From positions 44,625,651-44,689,650 of the forward strand of contig NC_065571.1 of NCBI RefSeq assembly GCF_937616625.2: 64,000 nt of DNA, written 5' to 3'. This document shows, in pieces, positions 1 through 11,385 of this stretch. The notes below the pieces were generated by a model. It did no database searches. It saw nothing but the letters and a program-made list of their open reading frames with translations, and was not told the origin of the DNA. The DNA is from Mercurialis annua (lineage: Eukaryota; Streptophyta; Magnoliopsida; Malpighiales; Euphorbiaceae). Position 1 is the first letter of the stretch. Every line of letters starts with the position of its first letter. Position numbers and translations under genes: made by a program.

Positions 1-284
1 GTTAAGTTATTTACTCAATAGTAGCTAATAAAACTTAATTTATTCTTTTCATGTCGTTGAAGTTGACAAAATTAATTTAATTTTTTTTTATATTTTATTA
101 AGAACAACGATTCATTTTTCCTCTTGAACCTTGCATGAAAAATCAACTAAAGCAAAGTTCATGTCCTTTAAAAAACAATATGAATTACTCATTTTATCCC
201 TTCAATGTTAAATTGATCGATAATGTTTCGGCTCCTCAGCTCCAATTTGTATACAATGTGCCAATCATTCGTATGCCACATGCC

Positions 285-420
285 AATGTAGGCCTATCTT
301 GGATGACTAAGACACCTCTAAGTGCATCAAGAGGTTGTGGATTCGAACCACACTTCAGTAACTAACAAACTAACAATTCAGATTCAAAAAGAGTCGACTA
401 CCATATTTGACCAAAAAAAA
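285..420 (+). repeat. SINE-like tRNA-derived segment, copy 1
   Basis: A segment with an A-box-like stretch (ggatgactaagacacc) is followed about 30 bases later by a B-box-like stretch (ggattcgaaccac), then a tail ending in an A-run near 411-421. This matches the internal RNA polymerase III promoter of plant tRNA-derived SINEs. A second copy lies at about 993-1122. Target duplications were not resolved, because the element seems to have been duplicated with its flanks rather than inserted twice. Confidence 0.45.
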
Positions 421-992
421 AAATTCTTATACCTCGTCATTTAGGGTGGGGGGAGGGACGAGTTAAAATGTCAAGCTCATGATTTTTTTTCTCAAAATCT
501 TAAATTCGACATAATCATCATTAAGACTAGAATAATATGAATATTTACTTAATGACTTTAGGAAGATTTAGCAGTTCAAATAATTATTATAATTTAAAAT
601 GATAATAAAAATGCATATCACTAACAAATTTACTAACAATATTTGATGTTACAGAGATAGAATTCAAACCCTCGCTCTTTTGAGTACAATTTTGAGTTGA
701 GTAACTGTTAAGTTATTTACTCAATAGCTAATAAAACTTAATTTATTCTTTTCATGTCGATGCAGTTGACAAAATTAATTTAAATTTTTTTATTTTTTAT
801 TAAGAATACAGATTCATTTTTCCTCTTGAACCTGGCATGAAAGATCAACTAAAGTAAAGTTCATGTCCTTTAAAAAAACAATATGAATTACTCATTTTAT
901 CCCTTCAATTTTAAATTGATCGATAATTTTTCGGCACCTCAGCTCCAATTTGTATATAATGTGCCAATCATTCGTATGCCACGTGTCAATGT

Positions 993-1122
993 GGGCTAAT
1001 TTGGATGGTTAAGGCACCTCTAAGTACATCAAGAGGTTGTGGATCGAATCACGCCTCAGTAACTAACAAACTAACAACTCAGACTCTAAAAGAGTCGATT
1101 ATCATCTTTGACAAAAAAAAAA
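993..1122 (+). repeat. SINE-like tRNA-derived segment, copy 2
   Basis: This is the second copy of the tRNA-like segment, inside the second duplicated block. The A-box-like stretch is ggatggttaaggcacc. The B-box-like stretch is ggatcgaatcacg, with one base lost relative to copy 1. An A-run at about 1111-1124 closes the segment. Confidence 0.45.
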
Positions 1123-1211
1123 AAAATTCTTATACCACGTCATCTGGGGTGGGGGGGAGGGACGAGTTAAAAGCTCGTGATTTTTTTTTTCTCAAAATTT
1201 TAAATTCGACG

Positions 1212-1780
1212 TTCTTCTGTTAAGTTCGAGGGACAAAATAAACCATTGATGATTTTATTATAATAAAATCTTGGAGTTGGGTAAGTTCAGTAACTCTTAG
1301 ACATAAAAATTCACAATTACAAATCCTAATATATTTCCCCTGACCTAAAAAAGGATTTGTACTTATAGATTCTATGCATATTTAACTGCCAATGCATTGA
1401 ATCAGATATTAAACTAAAACCTCATCACTCAAGTGTGGGACTTTTAATCCTTAGCCTTGAGAGTCACTCCAAAATGCTGGCTAGGTTCACCGACAAATCC
1501 AATTAAGTATCAAGATGGGGCATGAACACATATATATCTTTTGATTGCAAGTAGCTAGAGATAACCACCACAATCATTCATATTATGGAAGATAAGAATT
1601 CATCCTTATCACGTAAGAAATAACAAAAGTTCATATAATTCTATATTTTTATACCAATGAATTATAAATAAAATAATATAAACGCTAAACGATATTTTTT
1701 GTTAGGTTGTAGATTATATTTTTTCCATAAATATTCTTTCTTTCCGAATAATCAAAAATAAAATTCTATATTTTTATTTA
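1212..1780. other. Intergenic, with a degenerate SINE trace
   Basis: AT-rich sequence with no supported gene. The part around 1675-1765 resembles a worn copy of the SINE family seen more clearly at 5911-6003: a box-A-like start, then ttgtagattatattttttcc, then a tail related to the 'aaacgttctttccg' part of that family. The match is weak. Confidence 0.35.
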
Positions 1781-2090
1781 GGATTAATGTCATAAAAATT
1801 CAACAACTTTATACGTTTTCTCAATTTAATCACGTTCTTTAAAACTTCTCATAAACATACACCAACTTTTACTTTTTTTCAAATTCATACATGGTGTTAA
1901 CGTGTCACTCATTCATTGGTAAAAAACAACTCACACCTTAGCAAATTGCACCAATGAATGAGTGACACGTCAGCATCGTGTATGAATTTGGAAAAAAATG
2001 AAAATTGGTGTATGTTTTTGAGAAGTTTTAAAGAACGTGATTAAATAGAGAAAACATATAAAGTTAGGTGAATTTTTATAACATTATCTC
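1781..2090. mobile_element. Foldback MITE, Mutator-like (9-bp TSD)
   Basis: A 310-bp element whose two halves are inverted copies: arms are about 1781-1920 and 1950-2090. The arms include gtgtcactcattcattgg at 1902 and its reverse complement at 1951. Identical 9-bp direct repeats TTTTATTTA flank it at 1772-1780 and 2091-2099. Long inverted arms with a 9-bp target duplication are the hallmark of Mutator-like (MULE) non-autonomous elements. It has no coding capacity. Confidence 0.8.
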
Positions 2091-2409
2091 TTTTATTTAT
2101 CTAAGCTTTCTTTCAAGTTTTTTATTCATACAAATTTTATATAAACACAAATTTCCTTGCAAATATACTCAAAGGTTTGAATTGTTTGACAATTAGAATT
2201 TACTGACTAGGATGCCATATGTATGGAGAAAACGGTCACGTACCATCATGGTATGTCAGCCTAACTGGTTAAATTAGATTTTTCAAAATTGGCTATCATT
2301 ACAACAAAAAATTGAAAATTGGAATATTACAATATAAATTAAAATTTTACTTAAAATTGCAACAATGCAAAAAGGTTTGTATTTAATTTGTTTTTAAGCC
2401 TATTTTAAA

Positions 2410-2768
2410 GGCCAAATGTTGTAAAAAAGGCCAAACCTTTCATAATAATTTCACAAAAGTCCTGACCTTTCAATTTTGTCGATTTTGGCCAAAAACAAAT
2501 TATTTGATTTCAATTGTGTCCAACTCTCAATTTGATTTCAATTTGCCCATGTGACGCCTATTTAGCGCCTATGTGGCATGCCAAATATTGAAAGGTTAGG
2601 ACTTTTGTGAAACCAAATAATTCATTTTTGGCCAAAATCGACAAAATTGAAAGATCAGGACTTTTGTGAAACCAAATAATCAGTTTTTGGCCAAAATCGA
2701 CAAAATTGAAAGGTCAGGACTTTTGTGAAACTTTTATAAAAGGTTTGGACTTTTTATAACATTTGGCC
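2410..2768. mobile_element. Foldback MITE, Mutator-like (9-bp TSD)
   Basis: A 359-bp foldback element with ends GGCCAAATG and CATTTGGCC, flanked by identical 9-bp repeats TATTTTAAA at 2401-2409 and 2769-2777. The right arm contains a roughly 60-bp unit (aggacttttgtgaaacc followed by ggccaaaatcgacaaaattg) two to three times in tandem, so it is longer than the left arm. No coding sequence. Confidence 0.82.
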
Positions 2769-3239
2769 TATTTTAAAAGGCAGTTCAACTTTAAACAACT
2801 ATATTGACCAAAAAGTAGTGATGTAGCAAGTAAAATTGAGGAATCATACTAAAAATTGCAAATGCAATGATGACTAATTATTAAGCAATCAACTAATTAG
2901 AATTAAAAATCAGAATGAATTCATTCCACCAAACACAAAATACAAATAAGAGTACTGCCAGCTAGGTTGCAGTGTAAAGACAGAGTTGATGCACGTTGTT
3001 CAATTATAGATTACTTGCTAATCTTTCTGTTTCCGATTTGGATTTTTTCTTACATTAAGAATCTTGTAGCAACCCAAGCTCGTGCATTTCCTTAAATATC
3101 ACTATTCATTGTCTCTTAACTACTCAATTAAATCGGTGCCGTAAACCTAAGTTCCAAGAAGCTTCGTGTTGTAAGTTTTGTACTAATTGTACTTGAATGG
3201 ATTAATGTTGCAAACCAGCCACAGTAAACCAACATTTTT

Positions 3240-3349
3240 TCTATCAAAATCCTAAAATTTTCATTGCTCAATAAAAGAGAATATATTCTTAATAATATAT
3301 GGTCAAATGCGACTTAGAATTTTTCTATAATCTCTTGATTTTCTAATAA
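3240..3349 (+). repeat. Diverged direct repeat, copy 1 of 2
   Basis: This ~110-bp stretch (tcaataaaagagaatatatt ... cttgattttctaat) has a diverged partner at about 4377-4490. The adjacent foldback element at 3350 inserted at the right end of this copy, because its target repeat ttctaataa is part of the repeated sequence. Confidence 0.6.
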
Positions 3350-3730
3350 GGCCTAATGGTAAAAAAAATACAAACCTTTACGACTTGTTGCAATAATATC
3401 CAAACCTTTTAATTTTTGCAATAATATCCATATTGCATTTTTTTGTTGCAATAATATCCAAATTGTATTTTTTTGTAGCAATAATAGTCAAATTGATGGC
3501 TAAACTTGTTGTTTTCAATTAAGATATTAGGCTATTATTATGTTTTGATGTATAATAATATAGTAAAAGTTCCAAAAAAATGGCAAAAAATTCAAAAAAA
3601 TTCACATAAAAAGTGCAATTTGGATATTATGCAACAAAATAATGCAATTTGGATATTATTGCAAAAATTAAAAGGTTTGGATATAATTACAACAAGTCGT
3701 AAAGGTTTGAATTTTTTTTGCCATTAAGCC
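3350..3730. mobile_element. Foldback MITE, Mutator-like (9-bp TSD)
   Basis: A 381-bp element with ends GGCCTAATGG and CCATTAAGCC and inverted arms of about 120 bp. Identical 9-bp repeats TTCTAATAA lie at 3341-3349 and 3731-3739. The interior repeats a 'tgcaataatatccaaa' theme. The element at 11955-12305 belongs to the same family, and a fragment at about 6838-7180 looks related. The open frame at 3506-3727 is just one arm and is not a gene. Confidence 0.83.
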
Positions 3731-3739
3731 TTCTAATAA

Positions 3740-5199
3740 ACATACTACATATTCTGTGAATGAGTGAGAAGATTTATTATGAGGTCTACTAGCAAAACAA
3801 AAACTAACACTATCGAAACATTGAGCTAGAAAATACTGTAAACGAAAAGGGGCTAAAAGACGAATTTGTACAAAATAATAATATTTATTGTATTCAATAA
3901 AAATTAATTATTAAATTTTTTTAATTTGTGAAAAGAATATTTTTTTTGTTTAAATATAACATTAAACCCTATTTAGTATACATGCTTAAATATAAGTATT
4001 GATTTGGACCTTTTTAAGTGGAAAAGGGTCAATTTAATGTTTAAGGGTGGAATTGAAAACGAAAGGTGTGAATTTGGGTAAAATTGGAGATTTTACAACG
4101 TCAGGGTGCAAACGAAAAGGGGCTAAAATATTAAAGATAATCCCACATTGATTAGAAGAACAAATATAAATGAGTTTATAAGTGTGAATGTTTAACCACT
4201 TATTAACTAGTTCTAGTTATTTTGGTTATGGTTGAACCTAAACACTCTCATAAGCATGTGGGTAGATTGTCACATTTTCACCAATTTATAATTAATTACT
4301 CCCATCGATTTATCAAAAATAATATTTCTAATATAAAAGGTGTAGGTTTTTTTTTAGGAGATTAGCCTTTTTTTTATACCAAAATGCTAAACGTATTTTT
4401 GCTCAATAAGAGAGGATACATCCTTAACAATATACAGCCAAGTGTGATTTGGAATATCTTTTATAATTACTTGATTTTCTAATTAATTAGGTTAGCGAGT
4501 AGCTCGAGCTCGGCTCAAATTTTTCCAGCCGATCTCGAATTTTTTTCGAGTCGATCTCGAGTAACTGACGAGTAGTTCAACTAGTTTACACCGCTAGGTT
4601 TACCTGCATGTGCAGTATGTGACTGATTTTCATTTTTGTGATTGCCTCATATGAAATAAGGTAACGAAAACCTGCTTTCATCAGTAAACTGCCAAATTAA
4701 ATAAACATATAATTTTATTGATTAAAATTTTAAAAGTAATGTTTAAATAGCTATTTTTTTTTGTTGAAGATAGGATTTGTTTTGTTGCAAATTGCCCTTT
4801 TTTTCTCAATACACTTAGATAATAAGGTTAGAGATTGGCCATTCTATGTGAGACAATCTGCCAAAGTACGTTGTAAATAACATGTACTTTGGCATCTCTA
4901 TTCCGTACCTAAAGCACTCATTTCATTATTTTATGGCCACTTCTATATATTCCTTTGGAAAAAGAAAAAAAAATATAAACAGTTTACGATTTACGAATAA
5001 TAAAAGAATCATAAGTGAGTGATGCATAATTTTGTTTATCCTTCCAACTCATGCCTATATTCGCGTTAACTCGTCATTGGAGTCATATACGTGGACAAAA
5101 CTTCAAAAATAAACTGTACTTACCATATGATTGTTGTCGTTATTATGAAATATTTTATTCATTAGCTTGAGGCTTTCCATCAGAAATTTATCAATACCA
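3740..5199. other. Intergenic, AT-rich; second direct-repeat copy
   Basis: No supported gene. The partner of the 3240-3349 repeat is at about 4377-4490. A short 'aacgaaaaggggctaaaa' sequence occurs twice, near 3841 and 4111. A stretch at 4497-4570 is rich in 'ctcgagctcg' and 'gatctcga' words, of the kind found in decayed hAT-type elements, but no ends could be defined. Confidence 0.5.
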
Positions 5200-5208
5200 A
5201 TTAAATTA

Positions 5209-5596
5209 GGCTTAATTACTTAAAAACCATCCACCTTAATTTTTTTTCGTTTATACCCTAATTTAAAAAAAAAATTATTGATACCCTGACGTATGTGTTT
5301 ATGTTTCACCTCTACCTCGAGGCACTAAATTAACCTCTTTTCATTTAAAAAAAGTTTTAAATAATTTTTATTTTTGAACATTTTAAAGATGAAGTATTTC
5401 TTTGTATTTTTTTTAATAAAAAAATATATAAAATAATCCTTATATTTAGTTGTTTTCAATAAATTATCTTTACTTTTGAATTTTGGGGTAGAGGTGAAAC
5501 GTAAACACATACGTCAGAGTATAAATGAATTTTTTTCTAGATCAGGGTATAAACGAAAAAATAGTTTAAGGTGGGTGGTTTTTAAGTAATTAAGCC
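5209..5596. mobile_element. Foldback MITE, Mutator-like (9-bp TSD)
   Basis: A 388-bp element with ends GGCTTAATTAC and GTAATTAAGCC and long inverted arms; a clear internal match is acgtatgtgttta near 5289 against taaacacatacgt near 5501. Flanking 9-bp repeats ATTAAATTA are at 5200-5208 and 5597-5605. The minus-strand open frame 5325-5510 lies entirely inside and is not a gene. Confidence 0.82.
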
Positions 5597-5910
5597 ATTA
5601 AATTACACATAATTTGTTGATTACAATTTTTTATTAGAACGTGAAATGCTATAAAATAATATAATTAATGCTTTCTTTTGAATTAATTTGTTGTAAATTG
5701 ACACAATTACTTTATAATTTTTATAGAACGTGAAATGCTATTAAATAATATAATTTATGTTTTGTTTTCAATTAATTTGTTGTAAATTGACACAATATTA
5801 CTTTATAATTAAAAAAACGATATACGAGCCTAAATTTATAAATTTTTATACATAAAACAACCAATATGAGAACTACAAAAAATATAATATTAATTTTCTT
5901 TTGATAAATA

Positions 5911-6003
5911 GGGACGGAAGAGCGTTTGTGGGAGGAATAGAACCCACAACTTGGATAGTTTGCTGTCCACCACTTATACTACTTGAGTTATAGTTCGTTG
6001 GAT
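5911..6003 (-). repeat. tRNA-derived SINE fragment
   Basis: Read on the minus strand, an A-box-like stretch (tagtataagtggtgg) is followed by a B-box-like stretch (gtgggttctattcctcc) and a tail (cacaaacgctcttccgtccc). These are the two RNA polymerase III promoter boxes of a tRNA-related SINE. Weaker relatives are at about 9250-9342, 58935-59045 and 1675-1765. No target duplication was found, so this copy may be truncated. Confidence 0.5.
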
Positions 6004-6837
6004 TTAAAAATGCTAATGTAGGATTTATTTTAAAAAGTTTATCAATCAAATATTTTATAAGTAACGTTAACATGTTGTTGTTTTTAAATTTTAAAAAAAG
6101 TAACATTATTAAAAATATATTTACTTTTTATAAAAATTTATTGATCTCATTACTGGTGTCTAAAATTGCGAAAATTCAAAAGTTAATATTCAAACTGACA
6201 AAATTGAAAGTCTGTGTTAAAATTACAAACCCGCTAAATTAAAGTTCGTGATTTTTTTAAGAAATTAAGCCTTTTTGTTATTATTAATTATTGGTAATTT
6301 TAATTTTCTTATTGTTAATAACATTTTATTAGAAAAATTTCATTGATTGTCTTTTAACTTTATCTATTTCTTTAATTTTAGGTGAAATGATTTTTTTATA
6401 TCCAGAATTTTAACTATTTTATCAAATATATTTTTAAAATATAATTTGAACATTCTAATCCGCCGATTATATGAACTAGGATAAACATCTATTTTTGGAA
6501 TTAATGGTTTTAAATTTCTAATTCCATTAATGATTATTTTAAATAATTGATCTTTTTTTTATTTACAAAGAGGAATTTTGATTTTGAAATGAGGGTTATG
6601 TGCACAAAAATAGATTTAATTTGAATGTTGGATATGTTTGTCCAATTCATAATATTGGCGGACCAAATGTTCAAATTACTTTTAAGGATATACTTGATAA
6701 ATTGTTCAAAGTTATGAAAATGAAAAAAAAAACAATTTGCTTTAAATTTAACTTTTAATTATATTTTATTCCCTTTTATTTAGTGACCTAATTGTAAAAT
6801 AAAATAAAATAAAACTGTTATGCTTATTTATAATTTA

Positions 6838-7180
6838 AACCAAACCTTTAATTTTTATAACAGTATTCTAATTTTATTTTTATGTTGCAATTCTATTAAA
6901 TTTTTTCGAATTAATTTAATTGTCTCAATTTTTTAGTTGAATTTATATACTACTACATAATTAGAAAAAATATTTTTTTGTAATTTCAAAATTTAACTTC
7001 TAATCTAAAATAAATAAAAAATGATGTTAAATCTAATTTTAAATTTTTTAATTTTCGGTGGTTGAAGTGAAATAATATGTAAGTTTGAAGCTAAAAATAA
7101 TTATAAAAAATCAAATAAAGTAATATTGTATTATATTATATTTAGCTGAAAAATTAAAAGAATTAAATTAATTGAAAAAA
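6838..7180. repeat. Decayed foldback element
   Basis: Imperfect inverted halves: the sequence around 6905-6945 (aattaatttaattgtctcaa ...) pairs with the complement of 7145-7182. The left part resembles the interior of the 3350-3730 element. No target duplication is visible, so this is an old copy. Bases 6004-6837 hold no recognisable feature beyond AT-rich sequence and one MITE-like end (ttaagcc near 6260). Confidence 0.4.
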
Positions 7181-7672
7181 TGGATAAGATGGCAACATTT
7201 CCTTCTCCTGTTTCTTCTGTAATTTTTTATCTTTCCTTTTTGGATTTGAAAGAGGAAGATGTTGTAACATTGGTACTACTAATTGAAGGTTTGATACCAA
7301 CTCTTGTGATCAGATTGATATGCGCAGCGAAATTGAAACCATTCTGTATGCATTTAATTGTAGATTTGATCAAACAGACAACAATATAGCAAAAATAAAC
7401 AAACAACATAAGAAATTTATGTGATTCAGTAATTACACTTATATTAACGGACGAAAGAATCGAGTCACCCACTAATCATTAAAATGAGCACAAAATTGGT
7501 AGAAAATAATAGATAACATCTCTAGTAAATATGCCATTAGAAGAAAACAAAGCTCACAAAATGTTTAACTATTTATAAGAAATAACTCAAAAGGATTAGG
7601 ATAAACTATATTTCTCACATTACACACACTCATTTTAAACGTCAAGATAGAAAGAGAACTTTCACCAAACGT

Positions 7673-7732
7673 TTGACTTTCTTTAGGTCATTTAACCTTA
7701 TTCTTTAGGACTAAGGTTTTTTTTTATATATA
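7673..7732 (+). promoter_or_regulatory. Promoter of the DUF4228 gene: W-box and TATA
   Basis: A TATATATA box at 7725-7732 lies 136 bases before the chosen start codon, predicting transcription from about 7757. A TTGACT word (W-box core, a WRKY binding motif) is at 7673-7678, and a reverse W-box core (gtcaa) is near 7641. W-boxes would fit the stress-responsive behaviour reported for this gene family. That link is inferred, not shown by the sequence. Confidence 0.5.
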
Positions 7733-7868
7733 CCTTGTGAACCTCTTTGTTCAAATGCTTACCGGAAGAAAAAAAAACAGAGAGAAAGAGAGAAACAATA
7801 GTAGTTTCAAAGTTCCAAAGAATAAAAAATATAAAGAGATCGATCAAGAAAAAGAAAGTTTTACAAAA

Positions 7869-8276
7869 ATGGGCAATAGCTTAAGGTGTTGTCTGGCTTG
7901 TGTTCTTCCTTGTGGAGCTCTAGACTTGATCCGAATAGTTCATCTCAACGGCTCCGTAGACGAAATAACACATCCAGTCACAGCCGGTGAGATCCTCAAA
8001 GCAAACCCTAATCATGTTCTAAGCAAACCATGTTCTCAAGGAGTTGCTCGTAAAATCTTAATCCTCTCCCCCGAATCGGAGCTTAAACGAGGCAGTATAT
8101 ACTTCTTGATTCCGGCTTCTTCGTTGCCCGAAAAGAAAAGGAACAAGAAATCCTTAAGAAAGAGCAAGAAATGCAACTCTGATGATATTTCAGATTGTAA
8201 ATCATCCCGTCGCGATGGCCGGACCGGTCGTGTTGGAGTGTGGCGGCCTCATCTAAGGAGCATCTCTGAAGACTAA
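7869..8276 (+). CDS. DUF4228 / PADRE-family protein, 135 aa
   Basis: A small single-exon plant protein of the DUF4228 family (also called PADRE), whose members respond to pathogen and abiotic stress; the biochemical role is unknown. I start it at 7869 because this gives the family's N-terminus: Met-Gly-Asn-Ser with Gly2 placed for N-myristoylation and Cys7, Cys8, Cys11 and Cys15 available for palmitoylation, suggesting membrane anchoring. The in-frame frame extends upstream to 7737, but that part lies at or before the expected transcription start and looks like leader. After the N-terminus come the conserved LIRIVHLNGSVDEI and a V-T-A-G-E-I-L segment (about residues 19-50), then a block with KPCSQGVARKILILSP and Y-F-L-I-P (about 55-90). 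The C-terminus is lysine/serine-rich and probably disordered, ending GVWRPHLRSISED. Length is normal for the family. No close gene neighbours. Confidence 0.87.
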   Translation: MGNSLRCCLACVLPCGALDLIRIVHLNGSVDEITHPVTAGEILKANPNHVLSKPCSQGVARKILILSPESELKRGSIYFLIPASSLPEKKRNKKSLRKSKKCNSDDISDCKSSRRDGRTGRVGVWRPHLRSISED

Positions 8277-10309
8277 CAAGTTTTTTTTTTCTTCCGGAAA
8301 TTTAATTATTGGTTTGTGGATAATTTTTTTTCCTAAAATTTCTTGTTTCAGTCTGCGAGTAATAATAGCAGACTCTGAATTTCAATTGCTTCATGGAAGA
8401 AATTATAGGATTTGTATTCATGCCATGAATTGTAAGTAAAATCTGGTTGGTAATTGTTTATGATCGGAAACATATTTTGTTGTTTTATTTCTCTCGTAAT
8501 AGTTGATTCTCATCAATTGTGTATGTTCTTTTTCTCTTTACTGATTTTGATTCAATCCATTTTTTTTCCTGAGTGAGGTTTAATTGTTCATTTTTTGAAC
8601 ATGAAACAACCTCTAATATAAAAAATTTCATTCTAAATATTTTATTCAATACCTGATCCATTGAACCTTTTTTTCCAGTATCTCATAATTGATTGAACTT
8701 TATGAAATATTTAAATAAATTTTAAATATGAAGGTGAGTTGATAAAGTTTTTTTTGACTTAAGCGAATTTGCGGGTTTATATATATGCACCATTTCAAAG
8801 TTAGAATTTTATCTCTCGTAAGGGACGTCCTAACTCAGGCGAGAATTGTTTTGAATGTATAAAAATTAAAGTTGTCATTTCATAGTTTGGATCAATCTAG
8901 CACACTTCATTATATCTAATACCAAAAAATAAATAAAATTAGTCATACTAAGATATATTTTTTATATATATAATTTCATTTAAATTATTTAGAAATTTTA
9001 TATAACTAAAATTTATTATTCTCTTTCTTTAAAATTAACTTAAACTGTTTTAATTATTCCTGATTTTTTTGGTAGATAGATGTTATATTTATCTTAATCA
9101 ATTATAGTATATTTTATTAGAAGAAAATTAAAATCGCTAAACGACACAAACTCATTACCTTTTTATGTAAATATAAGTGTGGTAATTTTTTTTTATAAAT
9201 TTACTCATATTATGTAGATGAACTAATTTTATCAATATTTGTTTTTCAAACTACATCAAATGGCATAAGCGCTGGATAACAATTTATTAGATCGTGGGTT
9301 TAATTTTTTCTACAAACGTTCTTTATTTCCAATATATAAAAACAGTATATGATTGTCTCTCTAATTAATTATTGTAGTTAATATGTGTGTGTGTGTGTTA
9401 AATATTTTATGTTTCAAACTATTAAATTATTTATCTCTTATAAAAAAAGTAATTATTATTAATTAATATAGTTCAATTAATTTATAATTAAGAGTGCGTT
9501 TAATGATAATTTAAAATATCAATAATAATAATTAAATAAATTCATTCAAATAATTGGTATATATAATAAACTTAATTATCAACTATCTAACTATCAGCAG
9601 CAACTAAAATAAACTGACTGACCATTTTAAAAATCTTTTCATCGTTTTAATTCGAAAGCATATAGTTTGTTTAATTACATCATGGATTTAACTTTTGCAA
9701 CAATAGCTAGATGCATTTCGGATGAAAGAATTGGCCAAAAAAAGATAATATTTCCATTGTGGCTCCGACATTCAAATAATTACATAGTTTTTCTTTAGTT
9801 TTTAAAAGGTTATAATAAAATTAAAAAAAATATAAAGATGGTGATTAGATATATAATTAACTCTTACAATAATTTTCTGTTACGTTATTTTCCGTTAATC
9901 TTGTAAGTAAAATTTTGCCGAATTTTAAATCGGTAATAGATTTGATTTTTTTTTTAAAGGTGAAAATTTTATATAATAACTTTTAAAAGTCGTGATTAGA
10001 ATACAAAAATATATAAAAATAGTGATTTAATATAGATTTTGACCCTAGCTAATTTTATATCAGAAATTCTATTCAACTTAAATGTATGTGATGATTTTTA
10101 TGGTCAAACTCCAAAACATTTTAAATTTTTCAGAGTAAAAATATTAATCAGATCCTCTCTTATTAATATCTAGTGGATAATTTTAGTTTTAAATAGGAAA
10201 AAAAAAATATGTCCCTAATTATATATGATTGTCTTAAAAATCAAGTTGCTCTACCATATTTAAAAAGGTATTGAAATGCATTGAATATTTTTGCAAACGG
10301 TTGAAATGA
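8277..10309. other. Intergenic, AT-rich, with SINE trace and (TG)n
   Basis: No supported gene. The first ~250 bases are the likely 3' untranslated region of the DUF4228 gene. A degenerate SINE related to 5911-6003 lies at about 9250-9342 (atggcataagcgctgg, gtgggtttaatt, acaaacgttctt). A short TG dinucleotide run is at about 9384-9398. A weak inverted repeat spans about 9795-9995. Confidence 0.5.
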
Positions 10310-11385
10310 GCTTTTCCTTCTAACAACATAGAAAAATCATTATTTTTTACTTATGTGGAACTCAATGTAGCGTTTTGAACTTGAGGTGATTCAGATATAC
10401 GCTCAATGTTTAATTTTATCTTTTAAATATGCTCTTTATTTATGAAAAGGTTCAAATGTACTCGTTTAATATGAAAAATATTCAAATGTACTCTTTTAAT
10501 ATGAAAACATTCAATTATCACCATGACACTATGTAAAGTGCGTCATAGAGACCTATAAATACATGTGTACACATGCTGAGAAGATTAATGCATTTCTATA
10601 GTTTAAACATTTGCTTACACTCATTCACTTTACAAATTATTAAGTTGAGTATTAGAGCGGTTATCAGGTAAATCTGACATGAAGCTTTTTGAGCTTACTC
10701 CATTCCTTGTGCATGGAATTGTCTGTTGAAGTCTTTCAGATTTCGGTCTGTAACCAGGGAAATTAATGTATCTTGAGATTAGCAATGTAATCGAGTAGAG
10801 TCGAAGCAGAACTCCATCGATCAGGTTTGAGGTCGACTCGATTCTAACATTTAAAATTATGCACTTGATTCAAACTCGAGCGAGTTTTATTCTAGAGGAT
10901 TGACCTCCAATTCGGTAGAATATTTGAAACTCTATCTTGATTCTACTCGATTATCTATGTAAATATTTATTAATTTAATTTTATAGAAAAGAATAGAACA
11001 ATAAATTACTAAGACTCGATTAGGCTTGTGGACCTATCAAGTGGGTTAGTATGATGGTCAAATTTGATTAGAAAATAACTTCATATAGTAGTTCGAACTC
11101 GACCCTTTATTAATAAAGTTGATTTGAATACTTATTGTGTTAATCCTAAATAGCTCGAATACCTTGTGAGTTGATACACCTCGTTTAAACTCCTAATTAA
11201 GTCGCTCTGGTTCAAGTTTACACGAATGATATATAAAATGTTTTATACATGAAGGGTATATTTGAACCTTTTATATATGAAGAACATATTTGAATTTTGA
11301 ACTACTTCAAGTTCTAGGCGCTACATCATATTTCACGTAAATAAAAATTCACGATTTTTCTGATTGTGTTAGAAAGAGTGGTTTA
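10310..11385. repeat. ~1.1-kb foldback element, decayed
   Basis: The left segment 10317-10460 pairs with the reverse complement of about 11235-11385: both carry tagcg, gaacttgaag/gaacttgagg and ttcaaat-type words in matching order. The centre (10780-10940) is rich in 'ctcga' words (cgactcgattctaac, actcgagcgag). No convincing target duplication was found. It is probably a non-autonomous DNA element, but the class is unassigned. Confidence 0.45.

Larger units (their letters stand above)
1..1211. repeat. Tandem duplication of a ~510-bp block
   Basis: Bases 1 to about 513 recur at about 707 to 1211 with small indels and substitutions. Both copies begin with the same start (gttaagttatttactcaata) and both end in a G-rich stretch followed by a short AT-rich tail. 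The first copy is cut by the window edge, so the true unit may be longer. The 513-706 interval between them is AT-rich and unrelated. Each copy contains a tRNA-like segment listed separately. No protein-coding gene is visible here; the short open frames run across the repeat in different registers in the two copies. Confidence 0.85.

Noticed and set aside
285..360. True tRNA genes
   Set aside because: The A- and B-box-like stretches lack a foldable cloverleaf and are followed by SINE-type tails; the same applies to 993, 5911 and 13485.
7737..7868. Upstream extension of the DUF4228 frame
   Set aside because: It has no family similarity, starts at a GTG, lies within or upstream of the expected leader, and would hide the Met-Gly myristoylation start.
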